From Salinispira pacifica (lineage in GTDB: Bacteria > Spirochaetota > Spirochaetia > DSM-27196 > Salinispiraceae): a DNA stretch of 64,000 bases. The DNA lies in contig NC_023035.1 of assembly GCF_000507245.1 (NCBI RefSeq), positions 124,001-188,000 on the forward strand, written 5' to 3'. Below the pieces are notes generated by a model that saw only the letters and a program-made list of their open reading frames with translations, did not search any database and was not told where the DNA came from. The translations under genes were made by a program, and so were the position numbers. Positions 1-8,356 of this stretch are shown here, piece by piece (position 1 is the stretch's first letter; each line of letters opens with the position of its first letter).

Positions 1-657
1 AACATCTACCTCGACTTCTTTGACCAGTGGAGCATGGCACGAGGGTATCGCATAGTTCGCTATGCCGACGATATCCTCATCTTTGCTTCATCACAAAAAG
101 GTGCGGAACGTCGGCTTGCAGCTGCAACGCATTTTCTGGAAGAAGAAATGGGACTGGCTGTGAATCGTGAGAAAACTCACATTACAAACCTGTATAAGGG
201 GGTGCGCTACCTTGGAGTAGTAATCTCTCGTCACCACACCCGGATTCAGGAAAAGAAGGTGAAAGCCTTCAAGGACAAGGTCAGGAAACTGACCCGACGC
301 AACAGCGGGAGACCGCTGGGATCGACAATTTACGAACTCAATCCAGTACTACGCGGGTTTGCTAACTATTTCAGGATAGCAAATTGTACGAAGGTATTCA
401 GGGAGCTGATGAGCTGGGTACGCAGGCGATTGCGGGCTATTCAGTTGCGACTTTGGAAACGCTCTTCCCGGCTGCACCGCCGATTGCGGCAGCTGGGATT
501 TCAAGGCGAATTCAAACACATCAAGATGAGTTCGTGGAGATCGGCTAAAAGTCCGCTTGCAGCCATGGCGCTGCAAAACAAGCACTTTGAAGAGATGAAT
601 CTGTTTTCTCTCGACAAGGTACAGGTCGCAATTTCTGTCCGGCAGCTTGCTGGATAA
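1..657 (+). CDS. Group II intron reverse transcriptase/maturase, C-terminal part
   Basis: This is the intron-encoded protein that splices the intron RNA and copies it into DNA. Only the last 218 residues are in the window; the reading frame is open from base 1. The RT active-site motif YADD appears at the start of the visible part, followed by the thumb and the maturase (X) domain with the conserved GFANYFR-type segment. No HNH endonuclease domain follows, so the protein ends after the maturase region. It differs from the complete copy at 10338-11627 by one residue, K for E in the NLYKG segment, plus one silent base. The gene should be full length if the left neighbour window carries its 5' half. 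Confidence 0.93.
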   Translation, partial: NIYLDFFDQWSMARGYRIVRYADDILIFASSQKGAERRLAAATHFLEEEMGLAVNREKTHITNLYKGVRYLGVVISRHHTRIQEKKVKAFKDKVRKLTRRNSGRPLGSTIYELNPVLRGFANYFRIANCTKVFRELMSWVRRRLRAIQLRLWKRSSRLHRRLRQLGFQGEFKHIKMSSWRSAKSPLAAMALQNKHFEEMNLFSLDKVQVAISVRQLAG

Positions 658-749
658 CTGAAGACAGGAGCCGTATACGAGGTCCGTACGTACGGTTCTG
701 TGAGAGGGACAATAAAGGAGGTCATTCCTCCTTTATTGCCCTACTCGAT
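1..749 (+). mobile_element. Group II intron, 3' part (left-edge copy)
   Basis: This is the 3' end of a group II intron cut by the left edge of the window. It matches 10971-11719 base for base except for two substitutions that I could find. Domain V lies at 669-699: GAGCCGTA pairs with TACGGTTC, a conserved CG bulge is present, and the AGC catalytic triad is intact. Domain VI follows as a hairpin around 707-740 with a bulged A in the final segment CTACTCGAT. The intron therefore ends in AT at 749, fitting the AY rule. The 3' exon begins CTATCTG. It lies about 37 bases past the stop codon of the convergent gene that ends at 787. Confidence 0.9.
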
Positions 750-786
750 CTATCTGCAGATGGTTCAGGCTGCCCCTGCCCGGGTA

Positions 787-1410
787 TCAGTACCGGTATC
801 TGAAGCTGATCTGAGGGTAGAGTTCCACGGCAAATTGATTCTGCAGGGAACCGGCAGTGGGGAGCCATGTGAGACCGTATCCCACTTCTATGGGAATGGA
901 AAAATGGCTGAAGCCGATCAGTTCCATCCCTATTCCGAAACCTGCGGTGAATTGGGGCGTATACGAACCTGAGTAGGGCGGCACTTCAACATAGGTTTCA
1001 CTCTCCTCATCATAATAGGAGTCATCCACCCAGGGGATGTATCCCCGGTGCATAATCGAAGTGAAAATGTAGAGATTTCCTCCCAGAATGTCCTTCCACT
1101 GACTGCTGAACACCCGCCAATGATGTGAAAACCCCAGGCTGTAATCCAGAAGATTGCCGTAAAACTGAATTTCCGGAGAATAGAGTGCTCCGGCCACAAT
1201 CTGCCACCCTTTGCTGCCGTATGTTTTGTGATAGGTAAGGCCTGTGCCGGTCATGGGACCTGCGGAAAATCCCAGGGCTTCATCGTACACCTCTGCAATG
1301 GGGGTATGATGAGCTTCGCTGTTTTCCGACTCAATGGAAAACGCCGGTGTGAGCACCAGGAACAGCAATGCCCCGAAACAAAGCAGAGTTTTATTATAGA
1401 TTGTTTTCAT
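787..1410 (-). CDS. Exported beta-barrel-like protein of unknown function
   Basis: The product is 207 residues. It starts with a typical signal peptide (MKTIYNK, then a hydrophobic stretch ending in PAFS). The mature part has alternating Gly and aromatic residues and ends in ISFRYRY, a C-terminal aromatic pattern often seen in outer membrane barrels. I chose the second in-frame ATG, because a GGGGGAGG ribosome site lies 7 bases before it; the earlier ATG would add eight unlikely residues. No family is recognised. It may be an outer membrane or periplasmic surface protein. It stands alone, convergent with the truncated group II intron. Confidence 0.7.
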   Translation of the reverse strand: MKTIYNKTLLCFGALLFLVLTPAFSIESENSEAHHTPIAEVYDEALGFSAGPMTGTGLTYHKTYGSKGWQIVAGALYSPEIQFYGNLLDYSLGFSHHWRVFSSQWKDILGGNLYIFTSIMHRGYIPWVDDSYYDEESETYVEVPPYSGSYTPQFTAGFGIGMELIGFSHFSIPIEVGYGLTWLPTAGSLQNQFAVELYPQISFRYRY

Positions 1411-1573
1411 GGTAATCCTCCCCCGGATTCCCATGGGGAATCCGTATCCAGGAGTATAAATGTATACCCTGTAAAAGATGTTTACCAGATTCTGACCGGT
1501 AAAAGGGGAAGCTTAAAAAAGGGATGGCAGAAGAACTCCGCCATCCCCCTGGATGTTTAATGTGCCTAGAACA

Positions 1574-3832
1574 TCAGTTCACAGGAATGAGCAGCATTGA
1601 ACGGATGAGGGCCCGATTGACCTCCCCGTCCATGTTCCGGTTCTCCGGCAGATAGCGGAGCTGAAATGTATGGCTTCCCTGTTCAAGATTCATGAAGAGT
1701 CCTGAAGAGAGGCCGAAATCATCCCATTTTCGTTCGCCCCTCTGGGGCAGAATAATCGCTCCCTGCCGCTGTTCATCGGCAAACAGGGTACGGATTGCGG
1801 TTTTGTTATTGGTATTGATGGGACCTGATCCGTTTGCATATTCAAAAACGATGTAGAACCGGCCGTCCTCTTCTACATCTGTGCTGAACTCAAGAATCTG
1901 TTCGGGATCAGGAACAATCTCCACCGCTTCGTCGCCGGCGGGTGTTCTCAAAACCGAATCCGGATCGTAGGTCCAGCGGCTGAGATTGGAATGGAGTGTA
2001 CGGTTTTCCCCTTCCCTGGTGGAAAGGACGCTCCAGATATCGCCCCTGCCCTGCCTTCCGGGCCCGGCTTCACCCATGGGTGAACGTTCCCGGCCGTTCC
2101 ACAGGAAGCTTCGGGCATCAGACTGCAGGCTCCGGTAACTGAAATTACTTCCGGTATCCTGAATAAGCGGATCCTTGGGGGCTTCAATATCCGAGGCGAT
2201 GAGGTTAATGCTCCCCGAATCTCCGGATTGCTCAAGAACAATATCAATCTGGACAGGGCCCTGCCTCCACTGAAGAATGTTACGGGGGTCAGCAGGCTCA
2301 CCGTCGATTTGCATTGATGCGATCCGGGAACCTGTGCCCCTGACAGTCATATTCAATTCCATGCCTCTGAGCGTAAAACCGCTGAGGGTCACAGGCCCGC
2401 CTCCTAGGTTCTCAGGAAGCATAGGAGCAAAAGTCACCCCGTCACGCTGTACGTTGATGCCGAACAGCCCCCGGTACACCATGCCAAGATATCCGGCAAC
2501 AGACCAGAGCTGACGTTCTGAGTTGATCTCGGTACCGCTGTAATGGCCGTTGTCGTACACCATATTCTCCATGTGACTGAGGAAGAGGGCTGCGGACCGG
2601 GTCATGGCTTCCAGACTGTGGCTGAAGGCTGCCAAGTTGCCTTCCCGCACACCTGCGATGCCGTAGTAGGCTTCAACAAACGGCCAGATCCCCTTGTTGT
2701 GATAGGGAGGAATCCCGGGCTGCTGGGGCTCGATTGTGGGAATCCCGAAATGTACCACCGGAATTTCTGTGCTGAGACTGATCTCTCCGCCCAGAACCGC
2801 TGCCGGTGAATCCTGTTCTGCGGCCAGAATTGCAGCCAGAGAGTTGCTCAGGGTACCGGTTTTATCAACAGGCCGGCTGCCCTGAATCGGCGGATACAGG
2901 TAGAGGCTGTACAATCCGTTTTCCAGCCGGAATGCGTCGGCAATCAGGCGGTATTGCCTTTCGGCCATCCGGAAATACTCCATGCTCATTGGTGAGTCGC
3001 CTGCTTCGTCGTACATGTATGAGAGAATTTCCAGAGCCCGGGCATGCAGCAGGTTGGTGCTCATTGCCTTGCTTTCATAAATATCTTTGGGTTCCATCCA
3101 TTCAGGATATGTCTGCTCCCGCCAGTCCAGGAAGGAAGTTTCACCGAACAGAAGGCCGGTTTCCCGGTCCAGGGCGTTGAGCGTATCCCGCTGAATGCTG
3201 CGCTGGAGAATTTCCCGAGCATCATCCAGCCATTGAGCATCTCCCGTTGCCAGATACAGCTCCCAGGCTGCAATTGCCCACACAATTCTGTCGGTTGAGA
3301 TGGGCCAGGATCCTCCTGTACCGGTGTCCTGAATAATTTCTCCGTATTCGTTCACCTTGGCCATCAGACTGGTCAGGCTGTTTTCCGGGAGTACATAGGC
3401 AAGGGACAGCTGTATTGCATAGGATATGTCCCTGGTCCACACACCGTTCCATTTTTTCCCCGCCATGAAGCTTCCGTCGGAGCGGATATCCTGCAGGCTT
3501 TCTTCCAGAGCCATGTTGTACAGGGCTTCGTAAATGGGTGCTTCGGGACTGCTGAACTGCGGAAGAGAAGAGATATCCTCCTGGAGCAGCCAGGTTCTCT
3601 TCCTGGTTCCGTAGGTTGACTCGATCTTTTCGCTGCTGATTACCGTTGCGGTTTTCTCACCCTGGACCACTCTGTCCGGGTAGATTTCAAACTCTTCGTT
3701 CACCGGATACTCCCGTTCGAAACGTTCAACCCTGGGCGCCGGCGGCGGCGGAGGCGGGCTTGAACAGGCGGTGATAAAAACCGCCGCCAGTAATACAAAT
3801 CCCCAAATCATGATGCTGGCAGTGCGCTGCAT
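1574..3832 (-). CDS. Six-hairpin glycosidase lipoprotein (amylo-alpha-1,6-glucosidase-like)
   Basis: A 752-residue lipoprotein. Residues 1-23 form a lipoprotein signal with lipobox ITAC, followed by a run of prolines that probably acts as a spacer. Residues of roughly 90-500 look like an (alpha/alpha)6 barrel of the glycogen-debranching/trehalase/GH63 type, with a WTRDISYA motif near residue 130 and a conserved barrel end followed by a small beta domain. The last 200 residues look like an added beta-rich, possibly carbohydrate-binding, module. The exact substrate is not readable; an alpha-glucan is inferred from the neighbours. It follows a LacI-type regulator by 55 bases and has a good AAGGAG ribosome site, so the two form an operon. 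Confidence 0.75.
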   Translation of the reverse strand: MQRTASIMIWGFVLLAAVFITACSSPPPPPPAPRVERFEREYPVNEEFEIYPDRVVQGEKTATVISSEKIESTYGTRKRTWLLQEDISSLPQFSSPEAPIYEALYNMALEESLQDIRSDGSFMAGKKWNGVWTRDISYAIQLSLAYVLPENSLTSLMAKVNEYGEIIQDTGTGGSWPISTDRIVWAIAAWELYLATGDAQWLDDAREILQRSIQRDTLNALDRETGLLFGETSFLDWREQTYPEWMEPKDIYESKAMSTNLLHARALEILSYMYDEAGDSPMSMEYFRMAERQYRLIADAFRLENGLYSLYLYPPIQGSRPVDKTGTLSNSLAAILAAEQDSPAAVLGGEISLSTEIPVVHFGIPTIEPQQPGIPPYHNKGIWPFVEAYYGIAGVREGNLAAFSHSLEAMTRSAALFLSHMENMVYDNGHYSGTEINSERQLWSVAGYLGMVYRGLFGINVQRDGVTFAPMLPENLGGGPVTLSGFTLRGMELNMTVRGTGSRIASMQIDGEPADPRNILQWRQGPVQIDIVLEQSGDSGSINLIASDIEAPKDPLIQDTGSNFSYRSLQSDARSFLWNGRERSPMGEAGPGRQGRGDIWSVLSTREGENRTLHSNLSRWTYDPDSVLRTPAGDEAVEIVPDPEQILEFSTDVEEDGRFYIVFEYANGSGPINTNNKTAIRTLFADEQRQGAIILPQRGERKWDDFGLSSGLFMNLEQGSHTFQLRYLPENRNMDGEVNRALIRSMLLIPVN

Positions 3833-3887
3833 TGTGTTCTCCTTGATTGTATTCCGCCAAATGCGGATATATGATTGGCTGTGGTGG

Positions 3888-4877
3888 TTACTTCATACTG
3901 CGGTTTCTCAGATGCTCCAGGGCCAAAGGGCCACGAACAGATATGCCGGGTTTGAGGATGATCTCCTGCTCCCCCAGAAGAACGGTATCATTGATTAATC
4001 GGTACAGCAGCCGGGCTGCCTCATATCCGATCTCATCTTTGGGCTGATGAATGGTGGTGAGACCCAGGAAGCCGGTAAAATCCAGATCGTCATAGCCGAT
4101 AATTTCCAGATCCTTTTCCCAGCGGGCTACCGCCGGAAGAGATTCCAGGGCGTGGCTGTCGGAGAAAAAGAATATGCTGTCGATCTCGGGATGCTCCTTC
4201 AGCAATTCTTCCACTGCGGTATCGCTTTCAAACTGGTTGGGAACCAGTTTTTTCCCCACAACGGATATATCCGATTCTTCCAGCCGGCGCTGAAACCCGT
4301 TGAAGCGGTCAATCTGCTGCTGGGGGTTGCCCACGTCACCTACATATGCAGGGTACTTCAAGCCTTTGGATAGTATATGTTCCGCAGCCAGTTTTCCTCC
4401 GTAGCGGTTATCAACATACACCGACGGCCTGTGAGGCTTATGGTAGTCCAGGTAACAGTAGAGCAGCTTTTCATGATTCAGCATCTGCTCCTCTTCCCTG
4501 CTGAGATCATGGCTCATCACAAAGAGACCGATAATGTCTTCCTGAAGGATGTGACTCATCGCCTGTTCAGGGTGTTTGCCCCGGTTGAAGAGGATGAGGT
4601 TCATATCCATCTCTTCAACAAAGCGATAGATGCCCCGGAGTATGTAAAAATAAAATGGATGAATAAACAGGGGCATGAGAACGCCGAAGAAGCCGGAGCC
4701 CCTGTTTCCGGAAACCAGTTTTCGAGCTATCTTATTGGGGCGGTAATCCAGTTCCTTAATTGCCGCATGCACCCGGTCCCTGGTTTCGTCGCTCACAGGT
4801 CCGGTGCCGTTTACGACCCGGGATACGGTACCCAGACCGACTCCCGCTCGCTTGGCAATATCCTTCATCGTACTCAT
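3888..4877 (-). CDS. LacI/GalR-family transcriptional regulator
   Basis: The protein has 329 residues from the chosen start. Residues 1-50 form the classic LacI helix-turn-helix and hinge (MKDIAKRAGVGLGTVSRVVN, then YRPNKIARKL). The rest is a periplasmic-binding-protein-like sensor domain ending in the usual GYEAARLLYRLI segment. I chose the third Met (MSTMKD) because GAGG sits six bases upstream. It should bind as a dimer to palindromes such as the perfect 16-bp site that overlaps its own promoter, so it is probably autoregulated. The gene downstream encodes a glycosidase lipoprotein, so a sugar or oligosaccharide is the likely inducer. Confidence 0.93.
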   Translation of the reverse strand: MSTMKDIAKRAGVGLGTVSRVVNGTGPVSDETRDRVHAAIKELDYRPNKIARKLVSGNRGSGFFGVLMPLFIHPFYFYILRGIYRFVEEMDMNLILFNRGKHPEQAMSHILQEDIIGLFVMSHDLSREEEQMLNHEKLLYCYLDYHKPHRPSVYVDNRYGGKLAAEHILSKGLKYPAYVGDVGNPQQQIDRFNGFQRRLEESDISVVGKKLVPNQFESDTAVEELLKEHPEIDSIFFFSDSHALESLPAVARWEKDLEIIGYDDLDFTGFLGLTTIHQPKDEIGYEAARLLYRLINDTVLLGEQEIILKPGISVRGPLALEHLRNRSMK

Positions 4878-4890
4878 GATCATCCTCGGA

Positions 4891-4906
4891 GTGGAAACGT
4901 TTCCAC
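4891..4906. promoter_or_regulatory. LacI-type operator, perfect 16-bp palindrome
   Basis: GTGGAAACGTTTCCAC is its own reverse complement and carries the central CG typical of LacI/GalR sites; it also fits the cre consensus TGNAANCGNTNNCA. It lies 14 bases upstream of the regulator's start codon, over the predicted transcription start. The simplest reading is autorepression of the regulator and the glycosidase lipoprotein gene behind it. Confidence 0.85.
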
Positions 4907-4907
4907 C

Positions 4908-4936
4908 ATTATATTACACAATACTGTCAAAGACAA
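4908..4936 (-). promoter_or_regulatory. Promoter of the lacI-type regulator operon
   Basis: On the minus strand the -35 element TTGTCT (4931-4936) is separated by exactly 17 bases from a consensus -10 element TATAAT (4908-4913). The start site would fall near 4901, inside the operator palindrome. The -35 and spacer lie in the 3' end of the prepilin peptidase gene, so the regulator can be transcribed independently of it. Confidence 0.75.
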
Positions 4937-5408
4937 TACTGGAAATCATCCAATCGGCATGCACCCACAGCGGCATGAGCAAAAACCCCGCCAGCAGATA
5001 GGGCCCCACGGGAGCAGCAAAACCCCTGAGAGATTTCCATCGTCGGCGTCCGCCATATTTCAGTGAACAGAATACTCCATGAATCAGAAAAAGGCTGCAG
5101 CATCCCAGTACTCCCCTGTACCAGGTCGCAGCCGGTACAGACAGAGCCAAAGCGGTCAGGAGTTTCCCGTCCCCCCAGCCGAAACTTCCCGGGAAAACCC
5201 GGGCCGATGCGGCGGTGAACCACACAATCGCCCCGGCCAGCACAATGCTCTGAAGCATATCACCCGGGGTTCTGTGTACAGCGTACAGCAATCCGGGAAA
5301 AAAGAACAGAAGGGTGCCTGTATCGGGAATAATCTGTTCCCTCACATCCCGGGCGGCGCAGACTTCCAGAAGAAGAATGACAAAACCAAATCCCGCTGTA
5401 TTTTCCAT
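4914..5408 (-). CDS. Small A24-type prepilin peptidase (CpaA/TadV-like)
   Basis: A polytopic membrane protein of 164 residues. Two aspartates expected for type IV prepilin peptidases are present: D21 in the segment RDVREQIIPD and D80 in GWGDGK, the GxGD motif. The N-terminal methylase domain of PilD is missing, so its size fits the CpaA/TadV subgroup that cleaves Flp/Tad pilins. No pilin or Tad gene is seen nearby, so the substrate is unknown. The ribosome site is weak, which leaves some doubt about the start. It lies upstream of the LacI-type gene in the same direction, but that gene has its own promoter. Confidence 0.8.
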   Translation of the reverse strand: MENTAGFGFVILLLEVCAARDVREQIIPDTGTLLFFFPGLLYAVHRTPGDMLQSIVLAGAIVWFTAASARVFPGSFGWGDGKLLTALALSVPAATWYRGVLGCCSLFLIHGVFCSLKYGGRRRWKSLRGFAAPVGPYLLAGFLLMPLWVHADWMISSIVFDSIV

Positions 5409-5577
5409 ACAGTATATACCGGGAAAAACCTGATTTCTGCCTTGTGTTCAGCGGGATATCCCCGTGTATAAAAAAAGGGCAGCCCGTACCAAGCATTTTG
5501 GGGATGCATAGGAACGAACTGCCAACATCAAGGGGTGTGCACACCGGTTGCAGGCCGACGGCCGTTCAGCCTATCTG

Positions 5578-7431
5578 TTAAGCCTTCAAATTGGGGATTA
5601 TCCGGCTTTCCAGCCCCTGAAGCGAAGTGGTAAATATATCCGATTCCCTTACCCCGGGGGGCAGAGAATCTATGGGGATGGATATATCCTGCTTTTCAGA
5701 GCTTCGATTAATAAGCCCCAGCGCACACGTGTCCATAGTATAACGTGCAATAACCAGGATGTGTATATCTGAGTGGAGAATTTTGAAAATTCCATGTTTC
5801 AGTGCATCGCTGGAACGCCTGAGCGCAATAAGATCACGGTAAAAAGAGAGGGTCCCGGTATCCCAGCTTTCACGGTCCCAGTTCATGGGGTATCGGGCGC
5901 CTTCGTGGGAGTTTACATGTCCCTGAAGGCCGATCTCGTCACCGTAGTAAATTACCGGTGCGCCGGGGAGCATGAACTGAAGGGTTACCGCCGCACGGAT
6001 ATTCGCCGGACTGTTATGGTTATCGTTGGTGTGCAGCCGGCTGATATCGTGACTGTCCAGAAGGTTGAACTGGCTTTCGCGGAACTGACCGGGAACCGCC
6101 CGGTGTGCTTCTGTGAGTATATCGGCAAGCTGCCGGTTACCTGTGGGCCGGCATCGTTCGGGTGGATATTCCTCTTTGCTCAGATACCGGTCCCGTTCGC
6201 CCAGCCAGGCTCTCACCGGCCGTGATACCCCGAAATAGTTCATGCTTCCGTCCCACTGGTCCCCCTTCAGCCACGGGGAAGGATCATCCCAATGCTCCGC
6301 CAGAATATAGGCCTGGGGATTTTCCTCTTTGATCGCTTTCCGGGTTTCCCTCCAGATTTCGTCGGCAAAATCGTGATGGCGGTTTTTTCCTGTCTGGGCC
6401 GCCACATCGAAGCGCCAGCCGTCGATGGAGTAGGGGGGGCGGAGGAATTTTCTCAATACCGAATCTTTGCCTGCCCAGATCTGATTTCGGAGCTTTTCGC
6501 TTGAGTAATTCAGCTGGGGCAGCGTGGGAACGTCATACCATGCAAGATAGGAGCCGTCAGAATCGAAGTAATAATACTCGGCAGATTCAGGAACATCCTT
6601 TTCCGATGCACCGGATTCAAGGGCTTTCCTGGCTTCGGTGAACCAGGGGTGCCCGCTCCCGGTGTGATTTATGGAGATATCCAGTACCAGACGGATTCCC
6701 GCTTCATGAAGATCCCTGCTCAGATCCTCCAGAGCCTTGTCTCCCCCCAAATGCGGATCCACATGGAAAAAATCGACCGCATCGTATTTGTGGTGGGTGC
6801 GGGAGTGAAATATCGGGTTCAGATAGAGAGCTGTGATTCCCAGTTCCTGAAAGTAGGGAATGGACTGCCTGATCCCTTCCAGATCGCCGTTATAAAAATC
6901 TATACAGCGGCCCTCGTCCCATTCCAGGGGGATGGAATCCCAAGCCACTTCCTGACTGGTTCCGCCGTCAAAGCTGTACTCCCCGTCCCGCACGCCCAGA
7001 TCGGGATTTCCGTTTTTAAAGCGGTCGGGAAAAATCTGATAAAACACCGAATCCCCCACCCACTCTGCGGGGCGGTAATCCATGAAGAGCTGGAAACTCC
7101 TGCCGTCGTCCGGCGGTGAGAGGCGCTGACCGTCCGCTGCAAAATACAGGTCCTGTTCCCCCAGCCGGAAGGCAAAGTGGAACCGCATGTGTTGTTCTGG
7201 GTAGCTGATGCTGCAGCTGTAGCGCTGCCAGCCCCGGGATGCATCTCCCCGGGGAATCATATCAACATTTTTCATGCTCCCCTGGATCATCATCTGAAGT
7301 TTGAATTCACTCACATCTTCTTTGGCAAATGCGGTGATTTCAAACTCCTCATGTCTGGCCGGATAAAACGGCGATACGAAACCCCGGTGGGTATCGAAAA
7401 TGACTTTGGGTGAAACGTGTTCAGTGCTCAT
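5578..7431 (-). CDS. malZ: GH13 maltodextrin glucosidase / neopullulanase-like enzyme
   Basis: A cytoplasmic enzyme of 617 residues, close in length to E. coli MalZ (605). An N-terminal beta domain of the CBM34 type (about 1-115) precedes the GH13 barrel, which opens with GDSVFYQIFPDRF. The catalytic set is visible: nucleophile D342 in GWRFD, acid/base E379 in ILAEHW and the third Asp D462 in LLDSHD. There is no signal peptide. It should cut short maltodextrins to glucose or maltose. Its ATG overlaps the end of the TrmB-type gene by 11 bases and has an AGGAG site, so the two are translationally coupled. Cyclomaltodextrinase or neopullulanase activity cannot be excluded, so the symbol is tentative. 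Confidence 0.88.
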   Translation of the reverse strand: MSTEHVSPKVIFDTHRGFVSPFYPARHEEFEITAFAKEDVSEFKLQMMIQGSMKNVDMIPRGDASRGWQRYSCSISYPEQHMRFHFAFRLGEQDLYFAADGQRLSPPDDGRSFQLFMDYRPAEWVGDSVFYQIFPDRFKNGNPDLGVRDGEYSFDGGTSQEVAWDSIPLEWDEGRCIDFYNGDLEGIRQSIPYFQELGITALYLNPIFHSRTHHKYDAVDFFHVDPHLGGDKALEDLSRDLHEAGIRLVLDISINHTGSGHPWFTEARKALESGASEKDVPESAEYYYFDSDGSYLAWYDVPTLPQLNYSSEKLRNQIWAGKDSVLRKFLRPPYSIDGWRFDVAAQTGKNRHHDFADEIWRETRKAIKEENPQAYILAEHWDDPSPWLKGDQWDGSMNYFGVSRPVRAWLGERDRYLSKEEYPPERCRPTGNRQLADILTEAHRAVPGQFRESQFNLLDSHDISRLHTNDNHNSPANIRAAVTLQFMLPGAPVIYYGDEIGLQGHVNSHEGARYPMNWDRESWDTGTLSFYRDLIALRRSSDALKHGIFKILHSDIHILVIARYTMDTCALGLINRSSEKQDISIPIDSLPPGVRESDIFTTSLQGLESRIIPNLKA

Positions 7432-8254
7432 TTGGTTGGCTCCTGATATTTTGATTTGTATTTTCGGATTGTGACTCCATGATGGAGTTCACCAGTAATT
7501 TTTCGGGTATGTTGTCCAGACCGTAGGAACGCCTGAGGCCCAGCAGATAAATATCCAGATGGATATGCTCAGCAATCACCGAGGTGAGCAGGGGATTCTG
7601 ACTGAAGGTGGCAGTGAAATCCCCCTGGGATCGTCCTCCAAGGAGACAGCGCTCCATGTCTGAGGTGAGCATAAGACGGGAGCTGCCGTCGCAGTAGCTG
7701 TGTCCGGGCTCGGGGTTCCGGGCAGCATTGAAAAAACGGATTGGAAGATCCCCCGGATCCTGGGGATAAAAAGAGAACATGGTGACCTGTACGCCTCTGG
7801 CGCAGGCCTCCCGCAGTTCGGGATTGAATTCCGCCACGGGGATATCCGTATTAATAAGGATTTCCGTTCCGGTGCGGGAAATGATGGAGCGGGCCTTCCT
7901 GAGCACCTGGGGGGTGCCCCGGATATTGAAGAACTGTTCGCTGTCCGCATCGCCGGTGAGCGATTCCAGTTCCATGCTCAGTCTGTCTGCGGTACCGGTG
8001 TACCGGTCCTTCAGTTCGCCGATGAACTCCTTGGGGCTTTTCGCCGTGTACTCCCGGCTTTCACCGGGAATGAGGTACACTGCACCCTGTTTATACAGTG
8101 ACTGAAGGACATTATAGACGCCCGAGCGGCTGATGCCCAGATCCTTGGCTATCTGATAGCCGGTCATCTGACCGCCCCTGAGCAGACTGAGGTACACCTG
8201 TGCTTCGGTCCGGCTCAACCCGAGAATTTCAAGCTGTTCATATAGCTGGGTCAT
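7421..8254 (-). CDS. TrmB-family sugar-sensing transcriptional regulator
   Basis: The product has 277 residues. Residues 1-80 form the winged-helix TrmB domain (EQLEILGLSRTEAQVYLSLL, then GYQIAKDLGISRSGVYNVL). The remaining part is the phospholipase-D-like or sugar-binding C-terminal half common in TrmB-like proteins. I chose MTQLYEQ as start because GGAGAGG lies just upstream; a longer reading frame runs on through the divergent promoter region and is not credible. The gene is directly followed by the MalZ-like gene. A 33-bp palindrome sits 16 bases before the start, so the protein probably controls itself, malZ and the divergent aldo/keto reductase in response to a maltodextrin. Confidence 0.88.
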   Translation of the reverse strand: MTQLYEQLEILGLSRTEAQVYLSLLRGGQMTGYQIAKDLGISRSGVYNVLQSLYKQGAVYLIPGESREYTAKSPKEFIGELKDRYTGTADRLSMELESLTGDADSEQFFNIRGTPQVLRKARSIISRTGTEILINTDIPVAEFNPELREACARGVQVTMFSFYPQDPGDLPIRFFNAARNPEPGHSYCDGSSRLMLTSDMERCLLGGRSQGDFTATFSQNPLLTSVIAEHIHLDIYLLGLRRSYGLDNIPEKLLVNSIMESQSENTNQNIRSQPNEH

Positions 8255-8269
8255 GGTTCCTCTCCGTAG

Positions 8270-8302
8270 TTGAATAGTAGTACATAATGTACTACTATTC
8301 AA
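8270..8302. promoter_or_regulatory. 33-bp operator palindrome with overlapping divergent promoters
   Basis: Two 16-base arms, TTGAATAGTAGTACAT and its exact reverse complement, flank a single central A. Read on either strand, the palindrome contains TTGAAT, 17 bases, then TACTAT, which is a fair sigma-70 promoter. The plus-strand start would fall about 50 bases before the aldo/keto reductase ATG and the minus-strand start about 13 bases before the TrmB-type ATG. The palindrome is seen directly; binding by the TrmB-type protein is inferred. Confidence 0.85.
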
Positions 8303-8356
8303 TAGACGGGATGTACCACTACAAAAAGTGTCAGTTGAAAAATAAAGGAGACAGGT

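Noticed and set aside
5460-5490. GGGCAGCCC with an adjacent A-run, as a terminator of the MalZ-like gene
   Set aside because: The stem is only four pairs with one base in the loop, which cannot fold.
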